From contig CAZYWA010000098.1 in the NCBI GenBank assembly GCA_964650975.1, forward strand, positions 1 to 18,883: a stretch of DNA of 18,883 bases, given 5' to 3'. This document shows, piece by piece, positions 6,735 through 13,489 of this stretch. The DNA comes from CAZYWA01 sp964650975 [NCBI: uncultured bacterium] (lineage in GTDB: Bacteria; JADJOY01). Below the pieces are notes generated by a model. It saw nothing but the letters and a program-made list of their open reading frames with translations, was not told the origin of the DNA and ran no database searches. Made by a program: the position numbers and the translations under genes. Numbering within the stretch: position 1 is the stretch's first letter; the number at the start of each line of letters is the position of its first letter.

Positions 6735-9005
6735 ATGTGTCTCGAGCGGCGGATCGCGCTCCTACTCGGCTCGATCACCCTCGTTGCGCTCGCGACCGGT
6801 TGCGCGCAGATCGATTCGGCTTCGCCTGATCCTGCGATCGCGGGCGCCAATGTCGACGTCGCGGGAGTGGGGTTCGGCAGCCCGCCCGGCGGTACCGTGC
6901 TCTACGATGGAGCGCCGGCCGCGATAGCGAGCTGGGCGGACTCTGCGATCACGTTCCAGGTCCCGCGAACCGCGCAGCCGGGCGTGCACGAGCTGCGCGT
7001 GCACACGCCCTTGGGAATCGAGGTGGCGACCTCGCATTCGACCGAGGCTGCGTGCTCGAACGGAACGGCGCCGGTCCACGTCGTCTGGGACCGTGTCCAC
7101 GAGGCTTCGATGCGGCCGCTGCCGAGCGACGAATTCGCCGTCCCGGCCGCGACTCCGACCGGCGTTGCGGTCGCCCTCACCGGCAACGATCTCGTGCCCG
7201 CGACCGATCTGATCGCCAAGCACAACGCGCCGTTGCTCGCGGAGGTTTCGACTCTCGATGGCTGGGGCACGTCGGCCGCCGCGCTGGTCGGCTTCACCGG
7301 CGAGCTCGACCTCGTGGCGATGGGTGCCACACCTCTCGCGAGCGCCTCGCCCGAGACGCGCCAGCGGTGGGCGCTCGACGGGGCGGACGCGCCGATCTTC
7401 TTCGTCGACGCCGACTCCGCGTCCGGCGCCCTTCGCGGCGCGCGCACCGGCGCCATCCTGGATGCGCTCGGCGACGGTGTGCTCGAGATCGAGCCGATCG
7501 TTCCGCTCGCGCCCGCGACCCGCCACGCGCTCGTGATCACCACCGCCGCGCTGGGAGCGTCCGACAGCACGGGTGGCGCGTCGCGCTGCGTCGAGGCGTC
7601 CGCTTCGTGGGCACGGATCGTCCAGGGCAGCGCCGCCCTCACGGACCCGCGCGAGCAAGCGCTTCGCACGTTCCTCGCGGCGCGCTTGCCCGAGGTGTTC
7701 ACCGCGGTTCCGGCGCTCGATCCGAACGCCGTCGCCATCGCGTTGCCGTTCACGACTCAGTCGACGGTCTCGCTCATGCAAACGGCGCAAACGCAGATCG
7801 ACGCCCGACCCGCGCCAACCTTGGTGCCCGGCTCGCTCACGGTCGACACCTCGGCGGGAGGTGCCGTGGCGGCCGTGGTGCGCGGCCGCTTCACCGGGCC
7901 GGATCTGCAGGGCGTGGATCGAATCTGGCAGGCCGCCTCGAGCGGCGCGGGCTTCCAGGTCGACGGCGACATCCAGCACGATTTCCTGCTGATCGTTCCG
8001 GCACCGTCGGCCGATCATCCGGGACCCTTCCCGCTCGCGATCTTCCTGCACTCGATCGGCAGCTCGCTCGAAGAGGCCAACTTCCACGGCGATCAGCTCG
8101 CGGCGCTGGGCATCGCCACGATCGCGATCGACGCGGTCGATCACACGGCCGGCGATCCCGACGGCTCGATCCTGCGCTTTCTCAACCTGGTGGACGTGGT
8201 GTTCCACGCGCCCACCGCGACGCGGGTGATTCGCGACAACTTCCGCCAGTCGACCATCGACGAGCTCACCGTGCTGCGCTTCGCGCACGATCTCGCGGCG
8301 AGCGGCTTCGACGTGGCCCCGCCGCTCGGCGTGCCGGATCTCGATCCTGCGCGGCCCGTGACGGTGATCGGTGCTTCGCTCGGCGGCATGATGGGCGTCG
8401 CGCTCTCGGCGCTTTCCCACGACGCGGGCGCGGCGTCGCTCTACGTCGCCGGCGGACAGGTGAGCCGGCTGGTGTTCGAGTCGGCGGTCTTCCAGTCGCT
8501 GGTGCCGATCTTCGATTTCTGGTTGGGAGTGGGCGATCCGGTCACGGAGGCCGACCGCAAAGAGTTCTTCAGCCTCGTCCAGGTCGTGCTCGATTCCGCC
8601 GATCCGGTGACGTTCGCGGCCCACGTCATCGCCGATCCACTCGACGCGCGCGGCCCGCGCAGCGTGCTGCAGCTCGAGTCGGTTCCGGACGCCACGATCT
8701 CGAACCGCTCGAACGAAGCGCTGGCGCGCGCGTTCGGTCTTGCCCAGGTCGGGCCCGTGGTCGGACCGGTGAGCGCCCTGGCCCTCGAGCCCGCGCCGGT
8801 CGCGTCGAACGTGAGCGCCGGAATCACCTCGGGGCTCTTCCAGTACGACGACTACCACCAGACGCCCGGTGGTCCGCTGGTTCCGTCGACTCACGATTCG
8901 CTGTCCACCGCCCTGGAGCCGCAGCAGCAGACCCAAACGTTCGTACGGAGCTTCCTCGGCGGCTCACCGACGATCATCGATCCCTTCGCGGCCGTCGGGC
9001 CCTGA
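6735..9005 (+). CDS. Lipoprotein with TIG domain and alpha/beta-hydrolase domain (VolA-like lipase?)
   Basis: 756 residues from the ATG at 6735, chosen because it places a compact signal peptide (MCLERR, hydrophobic run, LATGC) at the N-terminus, with Cys23 as the lipidated residue; the ribosome site is weak. After the lipobox comes an IPT/TIG-like immunoglobulin fold (about 25-95; ASPDPAIAGANVDVAGVGFG then TVLYDGAPA). The long middle part, beginning with WDRVHEASMRPLPSDEF and containing LDGWGTSA, resembles the N-terminal region of VolA-type virulence-factor lipases as I recall them. The C-terminal half has a nucleophile elbow, IGASLGGMMG, with Ser548, and candidate catalytic His708 or His720 near the end. 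It is likely an outer-membrane or surface esterase/lipase. It is monocistronic and convergent with the QueA-like gene 52 bases downstream. The substrate is unknown. Confidence 0.75.
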   Translation: MCLERRIALLLGSITLVALATGCAQIDSASPDPAIAGANVDVAGVGFGSPPGGTVLYDGAPAAIASWADSAITFQVPRTAQPGVHELRVHTPLGIEVATSHSTEAACSNGTAPVHVVWDRVHEASMRPLPSDEFAVPAATPTGVAVALTGNDLVPATDLIAKHNAPLLAEVSTLDGWGTSAAALVGFTGELDLVAMGATPLASASPETRQRWALDGADAPIFFVDADSASGALRGARTGAILDALGDGVLEIEPIVPLAPATRHALVITTAALGASDSTGGASRCVEASASWARIVQGSAALTDPREQALRTFLAARLPEVFTAVPALDPNAVAIALPFTTQSTVSLMQTAQTQIDARPAPTLVPGSLTVDTSAGGAVAAVVRGRFTGPDLQGVDRIWQAASSGAGFQVDGDIQHDFLLIVPAPSADHPGPFPLAIFLHSIGSSLEEANFHGDQLAALGIATIAIDAVDHTAGDPDGSILRFLNLVDVVFHAPTATRVIRDNFRQSTIDELTVLRFAHDLAASGFDVAPPLGVPDLDPARPVTVIGASLGGMMGVALSALSHDAGAASLYVAGGQVSRLVFESAVFQSLVPIFDFWLGVGDPVTEADRKEFFSLVQVVLDSADPVTFAAHVIADPLDARGPRSVLQLESVPDATISNRSNEALARAFGLAQVGPVVGPVSALALEPAPVASNVSAGITSGLFQYDDYHQTPGGPLVPSTHDSLSTALEPQQQTQTFVRSFLGGSPTIIDPFAAVGP

Positions 9006-9057
9006 TTCGGCCCTCCGCGGCCCGCGCAGTTGCTCGAGTGCTTCGGCCGCGTGCGCA

Positions 9058-10137
9058 CTACGCCGCTTGGCCGATCGCCGCGCACCGGCCGAGCGCGCCA
9101 GGAAGCACCAGGCACGCGTCGCCGAGCTCGTGGGAGTGGAAACCCTCGCGCTCGGCGAGAACCGTCGCGCGTGACAGCGTCTCGTCGCTCGCGAGCGCGC
9201 CCAGCAGCCGATAGTGGCTCTCGCCCGGCACGTGAATGCCGGACACGAGCCCGTCGACGGTTCGCGGTTGGTAGCCAGGCGCGATCACCAGGGTCGCGGT
9301 CCCGGGTCCGGCGTGCACCGTTCCGTCGGGATTCGACGCGGACTCGAGCGCGCGCATGACCGTGGTGCCGACGGCGATCACCCGCTCGCCTCGGCGGCGC
9401 GCCGCGGTGACCGCGTTCGCGGTGCGCTCCGGAATCTGGTAGCGCTCGGGCAGCGGCAGAACCGCATCGAGGGCGGGGTCGCCGGTCGCCGAGAGCCCGG
9501 CGGCATGCGTGAGCCATTCCACCCGCACCCCGCGCCGGCGCAGCTCGAGCAGGATCGACCACGTGAGCGGGCGCCCCGCCGACGGCATCTCCGCCGCCCA
9601 CGGCCGCGCCGCGAACGCCGTCTGCACCGACCAGAGCGGCAGTGGCTCGGGGCGATACGCGTACTGGATGGGGCGTCCGATCGCATAGAGCGCCGCCCAC
9701 AGCGCGTCGTTCGAAGCGACCTGAAACTCGACCTCGACGAGCCGAGGCGAGATCGGGGATATGGAGGATACGCGCGCTTCGAGCGCCTCGAGCGAAAGAC
9801 GTCCGGAGCGATCGGCAAACCGCAGACGAGCACCGGGCCCGACCGCCGGCGGTGCCGGGCGATCCTCGGTGCGTGTCCGGAAATCGCCGGCGCCGAGGAG
9901 CACCAGCGTGACGCAGCGGCCCTCGATCGGTCCGGCGAGACGCGCTTCGACCGGCGCGCCGTCCGAGGTCGTGCCCGTGAGTGAGCCCGGCAGCGTGGCC
10001 GCATCGTTGACCACGATCACGTCGCCGGGTCGCACGAATCCGGGGAGCTCGGCGAACGTGCTGGTTGCCACACCGCCAGTGCTCGGGTCCACGACCAGCA
10101 AACGGACCGACTGGCGGGAAACCTCCGCCGCGTTCAT
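9058..10137 (-). CDS. QueA-like protein (S-adenosylmethionine:tRNA ribosyltransferase-isomerase paralogue)
   Basis: 359 residues; the ATG at 10137 overlaps the SDR stop (ATGA). QueA transfers the ribosyl part of S-adenosylmethionine to 7-aminomethyl-7-deazaguanine in tRNA to make epoxyqueuosine. Homology is clear in PGDVIVVNDAATLPG (38-51), ERVIAVGTTVMRALESA (251-267) and TLVIAPGYQPRTVDGLVSG IHVP (282-304), which parallel classical QueA blocks. Two key stretches differ: the APTAGLHF block reads EMPSAGRPLT (183-192), and the classical H-x-MH-x-E segment is absent, with DAVLPLPERYQIP there instead. His211 may replace the histidine of the LHVG block. This is the divergent paralogue type often annotated simply as QueA. 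I would not assume it makes queuosine; another acceptor for the SAM ribosyl group is possible. Its only operon partner is an SDR. Confidence 0.8.
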   Translation of the reverse strand: MNAAEVSRQSVRLLVVDPSTGGVATSTFAELPGFVRPGDVIVVNDAATLPGSLTGTTSDGAPVEARLAGPIEGRCVTLVLLGAGDFRTRTEDRPAPPAVGPGARLRFADRSGRLSLEALEARVSSISPISPRLVEVEFQVASNDALWAALYAIGRPIQYAYRPEPLPLWSVQTAFAARPWAAEMPSAGRPLTWSILLELRRRGVRVEWLTHAAGLSATGDPALDAVLPLPERYQIPERTANAVTAARRRGERVIAVGTTVMRALESASNPDGTVHAGPGTATLVIAPGYQPRTVDGLVSGIHVPGESHYRLLGALASDETLSRATVLAEREGFHSHELGDACLVLPGALGRCAAIGQAA

Positions 10138-10874
10138 GACGCCAGCTCCAGCGTCGCCGTCCAGGATGAGGCCTCGATTCGCGCGCCGCTCGTGGCACGC
10201 CGCTCGTCGGCGAGCATCTCCACGATCCGCGCCGCGATCGCCTCGGGGCGCGCGAGCGTCGCCGGATCGGCCTCCGGCATCGCGTCCCGGTGCATCTGGG
10301 TGTCCATCTCACCCGGGTCGATGGCCAGCACGCGTACACCCGTGCCTTCGAGCTCGGCCGCGAGGATTCGCGACAGCTGATCCTGAGCGGCCTTCGACAC
10401 GCCGTAAGCACCCCAGCGCGGGTACGCACTCACCGCCGCGTCCGAGCTCACGTGCACGATCGCGCCGTTCCCGCGCAGTGCCATGGCACCGGCCAGGATC
10501 TTGGTGAGCCGGAACGGACCCACCAGGTTGGTTTCGAGGACCGCCGAAAGATCCTCGCATTCGGTGTCGAGCAGCAGACGAAGGGGCGTGGGGCCGAGCG
10601 TGCTGGCGTTGTGGATCGCGATGTCGATCGGGCCGACGAGCGCCGCCGCTTGCCCGGCGATGCGATGAACGGATTCCTTGTCGGACACGTCGGCGACGAT
10701 CGCGTGGGCCTGGCCGCCGCTGCGGCGGATCTGCGCGACGGCGTCGTCGAGCGCGGCGGCGTTGCGGGCGACGGCGACCACCCGCGCGCCCGCGAGGGCG
10801 AGACGGATCGCGAGTGCCTGGCCCAGCCCACGGCTGGCGCCGGTGACGAGTGCGGCGGCGTGACGGATCTGCAT
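10134..10874 (-). CDS. Short-chain dehydrogenase/reductase (SDR)
   Basis: 246 residues. The ATG at 10874 has a strong GGAGG site upstream; an alternative start at 10937 would run through the divergent promoter region and adds non-family sequence. Classical SDR features are complete: TGASRGLG at 11-18 for NAD(P), Asp62 in ADVSD, NAS at 89-91, Asn116, catalytic Ser144, Tyr157 and Lys161 (YGVSK), and DPGEMDT at 187-192. Arg15 next to the glycine motif and Arg37 after strand 2 favour NADPH. It is the first gene of a two-gene operon with the QueA-like gene, divergent from the XRE-cupin regulator. Its product or substrate may be linked to the QueA-like reaction, but nothing in the protein names the substrate. 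Confidence 0.9.
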   Translation of the reverse strand: MQIRHAAALVTGASRGLGQALAIRLALAGARVVAVARNAAALDDAVAQIRRSGGQAHAIVADVSDKESVHRIAGQAAALVGPIDIAIHNASTLGPTPLRLLLDTECEDLSAVLETNLVGPFRLTKILAGAMALRGNGAIVHVSSDAAVSAYPRWGAYGVSKAAQDQLSRILAAELEGTGVRVLAIDPGEMDTQMHRDAMPEADPATLARPEAIAARIVEMLADERRATSGARIEASSWTATLELAS

Positions 10875-10879
10875 GGGCA

Positions 10880-10940
10880 CCTCCTTGGGTGCGCCCAAGG
10901 TAGGCACCACCTGGCAATATGTCAGCCACTTGGGCAATCT
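10880..10940. promoter_or_regulatory. Divergent control region: SDR promoter, direct repeats and a hairpin over the SDR ribosome site
   Basis: On the minus strand a CTGACA box (10920-10925) and a TACCTT box (10897-10902), 17 bases apart, form a plausible promoter for the SDR gene. Two near-identical direct repeats, CCACCTGGCAATAT at 10907-10920 and CCACTTGGGCAATCT at 10926-10940, overlap and flank it with a 19-base step; they are candidate sites for the adjacent XRE regulator. A 7-bp inverted repeat (CCTTGGG 10883-10889, CCCAAGG 10894-10900) overlaps the SDR Shine-Dalgarno bases at 10880-10884. The repeats are visible; binding is inferred. Confidence 0.55.
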
Positions 10941-10959
10941 ATTGGCGGGAGGTCATTCC

Positions 10960-11523
10960 ATGAGCCAGAGCCCCACCGAGCCGGCCCATCTGGCCGAGAA
11001 CGTCCGCACCTTGCGCGAAGGGCGCGGCCTGTCGCAGCTCCAGATCGCCAAGCTCGCCCAGGTGCCCCGCGCCACCTGGACCCACCTGGAATCGGGGTCG
11101 GCGAATCCCACGCTGGCGGTGCTGATCAAGGTCGCGAACGCGCTCCAGGTTCGCCTGGACGAGCTGCTCGCCGCTCCGCGTCAGGCCGGACGTCACATCC
11201 GCGCGGCCGACCTGCCGGTGCGGAAGCGCGACGACGTGACGATCCGCAAGCTCCTCCCCGAGACCATCGCCGGGCTCGAGATCGAGCGCATGGCGATCCC
11301 GGCCGGAGGGCGCCTGCGCGGCATCCCGCACACCGCCGGCACCCGCGAGTATCTGACCTGCGAGCGTGGCGTGGTCGAGCTCGCGGTCGCGGGTGGTGTC
11401 TATCGTCTCGCGGCCGGCGACGTGGTGGTCTTTCGCGGCGACCAGCGCCACGCCTACCACAACCCGGGCGCGGTCGATGCCGTCGCCTTCAGCGTGATCG
11501 CGTTCGCACCGGTGGCGTCGTGA
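10960..11523 (+). CDS. XRE-family transcriptional regulator with C-terminal cupin domain
   Basis: 187 residues. The start at 10960 follows GGGAGG at 10947-10952; an in-frame ATG at 10873 would overlap the SDR start and promoter. Residues 10-71 form a helix-turn-helix (NVRTLREGRGLSQLQIAKLA, then RATWTHLESGSANPTL). A cupin follows at about 105-182: PAGGRLRGIPHTAGTREYLTCERG with His124 and Glu130, and VVFRGDQRHAYHNPG with His164 and His167. XRE-cupin proteins (PuuR-like) sense small ligands and often regulate a neighbouring catabolic or redox gene. Divergence from the SDR/QueA-like operon, with direct repeats in the shared promoter, makes that operon the likely target. The ligand is unknown. Confidence 0.9.
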   Translation: MSQSPTEPAHLAENVRTLREGRGLSQLQIAKLAQVPRATWTHLESGSANPTLAVLIKVANALQVRLDELLAAPRQAGRHIRAADLPVRKRDDVTIRKLLPETIAGLEIERMAIPAGGRLRGIPHTAGTREYLTCERGVVELAVAGGVYRLAAGDVVVFRGDQRHAYHNPGAVDAVAFSVIAFAPVAS

Positions 11524-11524
11524 A

Positions 11525-11542
11525 GGACGCGATCTCGCGTCC
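11525..11542. terminator. Candidate bidirectional hairpin between convergent genes
   Basis: GGACGCGA at 11525-11532 and TCGCGTCC at 11535-11542 are perfectly complementary, just after the regulator stop and 18 bases from the end of the convergent SGNH gene. No T-run follows on either side, so intrinsic termination is uncertain; it may act with Rho or protect 3' ends. Confidence 0.45.
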
Positions 11543-11559
11543 GCGGCGATCGATCGTGC

Positions 11560-12714
11560 TCACGGCACCAGGTGTCGCTCGACGAGGAACTGCGTCGTCG
11601 CGTCGGCCACCAGCTGATGCCCGAGCAGGCTCCAGTGGCCGAGCCCCTTGTTTTCCGGGCAGCCATGGACCCAGGCATGGTGCTCGACCGAGTAGCGGTG
11701 CAGGATCGGTGCGAGGTCGAGGTACGGCACGCCGGACTGGTCGCCGAAGCTGGTGAGGATCCTGCCGGTCGCGGCGGCGAGGCGGCTGGTCGGGGCGTCG
11801 CCCGAGAAGTTGACCTCGTGCGCATCGGTGCCGATCAGGAGCGCGAACCGCGACCCGTCCGCTTGCACCGTCTCGGCCAGCTTGGCGAGCAATGCGCGCG
11901 TTACCCCCACGGCGCTTTCTTCACCGGGCGAGAGGGCGCCGGCGTCGGTGGCCGTCAGCACCCGCTCGTTCGCATCCACCGCGCCCGGCAGCAGGTTGCT
12001 GCGCGCGACGATGAAGGACACCAGGTAGGAGAAGCGTCGCAGCGGCGACAAGAGCTTCTTGAGCCGGAACGAGCGACTCTTGGTGAAGCTGGTGTCGAGC
12101 TCGAGCTGGCCGTCGTGGAGGAAGAAGTAGGGCTGCAAGCGGTGGTTGAGCTCGCGCGAGTTGTCCTCGAAGTCGTTGCCGACGAACAACAGCAGCACCA
12201 GATCCGGGTGGTACTTGCGGCCTTCGTTCTCGTAGAAGAGGTATTCGGTCGCGGTGCCCATCGCCGACCGTCCGCCGTTGATGACCTCGTAGTGGCGGCC
12301 GTCGTTCCGCTCGTTGAGCTCGCGCTCGAGCAGGCGCGTGAAGGTCTGGTCGAGGTCGAACATCAGCGCCTCGACGTACGAATCGCCGAGCACCAGGACG
12401 CGAAACGTGCCAGGCGGCTTCTGGTACTCGTGCTCGACGTCGCGCAGCCCGTGGGAGCTGATGGTGCCGCTCGATCCCCAGCCCGGGCAGTCCTCCTCGG
12501 ACTCGAAGACGAAATGGGAGCCCGGCACGAACACCGTGCCGATGGTCTCGTCGACCCGCGTGAACGACTTGTACTCGGGCTTGACCAGCCGGACCCCGAT
12601 CTCGAACCAGCCCAGCATCAGCACCAGGATCGCGAGGTACACCAGCGCCGGCACCAGCACGCGGTGGCGGAGCACCGGCGCGTCGGTCGGCGCGGCGGTG
12701 GCGCGAGTGGGCAT
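11560..12714 (-). CDS. Membrane-anchored SGNH/GDSL hydrolase-like protein
   Basis: 384 residues with one N-terminal transmembrane helix (about 19-41) and a large, probably periplasmic domain. SGNH blocks are recognisable: LVLGDSYVEAL (Ser112, block I), VINGGRSAMGT (Gly148/149, block II), LLFVGNDFEDN (Asn180, block III) and GLGHWSLLGH (His360, block V). The usual Asp three residues before the catalytic His is Gly357 here. Family members act as esterases or acetyl-transferring enzymes on lipids and glycans; in exopolysaccharide loci such proteins often add or remove acetyl groups. It is the last gene of the minus-strand glycan operon, 16 bases after the kinase-like gene, so a role in modifying the polymer is a fair inference. 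Confidence 0.78.
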   Translation of the reverse strand: MPTRATAAPTDAPVLRHRVLVPALVYLAILVLMLGWFEIGVRLVKPEYKSFTRVDETIGTVFVPGSHFVFESEEDCPGWGSSGTISSHGLRDVEHEYQKPPGTFRVLVLGDSYVEALMFDLDQTFTRLLERELNERNDGRHYEVINGGRSAMGTATEYLFYENEGRKYHPDLVLLLFVGNDFEDNSRELNHRLQPYFFLHDGQLELDTSFTKSRSFRLKKLLSPLRRFSYLVSFIVARSNLLPGAVDANERVLTATDAGALSPGEESAVGVTRALLAKLAETVQADGSRFALLIGTDAHEVNFSGDAPTSRLAAATGRILTSFGDQSGVPYLDLAPILHRYSVEHHAWVHGCPENKGLGHWSLLGHQLVADATTQFLVERHLVP

Positions 12715-12715
12715 G

Positions 12716-12733
12716 TGAGCCCCGCCGGGCTCA
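12716..12733 (-). repeat. Intercistronic hairpin at the end of the kinase-like gene
   Basis: A perfect 7-bp inverted repeat with a 4-base loop (TGAGCCC 12716-12722, GGGCTCA 12727-12733) fills the gap between two genes of the minus-strand operon. It includes the kinase-like stop codon (12731-12733) and ends two bases before the SGNH start codon, so it probably covers that gene's ribosome site. Confidence 0.5.
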
Positions 12734-13489
12734 GCGGCGCGCGATCGGACGGGCGGCGAACAGCCGATCGTAGATCCAGCCGGGGATGAAGTACTGACGC
12801 TTGTTCATCACCGCGCCCAGGACCTGACCGCCGGCGCGCGCGATCTGCTGCATCGCCACGTTCACGACCTGGCGGCGGGTCTTGCCGGCCTCGATCACCA
12901 GCACCAGCCCGTCGACGTGCTGGCAGAGCACCAGCGAGTGCGTCGAGTCGAGGATCGGCGGACCGTCGATGATCACCAGCCCGAATTCCTGCTTGAGCCG
13001 TGAGATGAGCACCGGCAACGAGCCCGCGAGCTCCATGAGCCCGACGTCGCGCTTCCCGGCGCCGATCGGCAGCACCCACAGGTTCTCGTCGACCAGCGGC
13101 AGGCACGCGGCCCCGATGTCGGCGCCGCTGGGATCGGCGATCGCCGGCAGCCAGCCGTCCTTGGGGTCGCCCAGGCGCTCGCTCAGCGCCGGGTGCTTGA
13201 CGTTCATGTCGACCAGCACGATCTGCGCGTCGCCCAGGTTGCGGGACAGGTTGCGGGCCGATCGAACGCAGGAGTACGTGGTGCCCTCTCCACCGTAGGT
13301 CGAGGCAAAGAGGAAGCTCTTGGCCGTGGCGAACCCGGTGCTGAAGCCCACCGCCAGCGATGTGTTTCCGGTCCCAGCCAGCACGGGCAGGCCGGGACCG
13401 GGGGACCCGTTTCCCCGCACCTGCGAGGATGTCGAGCTCGCGGGCTCCCCTCCCTGGCAGATCCGGAGCAGCAGTGGATCGATCGTCAT
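12731..13489 (-). CDS. CpsD/CapB-type BY-kinase-like ATPase lacking the Walker A lysine
   Basis: 252 residues; the ATG at 13489 overlaps the flippase stop (ATGA). The P-loop fold of bacterial tyrosine kinases is clear: the Walker A region SFLFASTYGGEGTTYS (58-73), Walker A' with IVLVDMNVKHP (90-100, Asp94), and Walker B LVIIDGPPIL (171-180, Asp175). In active BY-kinases the P-loop ends GEGKS/T; here codon 70 is ACC (Thr), so the phosphate-binding lysine is missing. The C-terminal tail has only two tyrosines (Tyr233, Tyr240) and no tyrosine cluster. A paired chain-length protein lies upstream in the operon, with its cytoplasmic tail cut short, as in split Wzc systems. It may be a scaffold that controls polymer length rather than a kinase. 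I recall other K-less GEG-T/S members of this family, so it may represent a subfamily. Confidence 0.82.
   Translation of the reverse strand: MTIDPLLLRICQGGEPASSTSSQVRGNGSPGPGLPVLAGTGNTSLAVGFSTGFATAKSFLFASTYGGEGTTYSCVRSARNLSRNLGDAQIVLVDMNVKHPALSERLGDPKDGWLPAIADPSGADIGAACLPLVDENLWVLPIGAGKRDVGLMELAGSLPVLISRLKQEFGLVIIDGPPILDSTHSLVLCQHVDGLVLVIEAGKTRRQVVNVAMQQIARAGGQVLGAVMNKRQYFIPGWIYDRLFAARPIARR

Noticed and set aside
6762-8936. Very long open frame on the minus strand opposite the lipoprotein gene
   Set aside because: Arginine/histidine-rich translation with no domain, typical of the antisense of a high-GC gene; the plus strand has a signal peptide and hydrolase motifs.
9058-10137. Calling the gene canonical queA
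   Set aside because: Key QueA blocks are altered or absent and the neighbours are not queuosine or tRNA genes.
10875-10937. N-terminal extension of the SDR from 10937
   Set aside because: It would cover the promoter and repeats; the ATG at 10874 has a strong GGAGG and begins at the normal SDR N-terminus.
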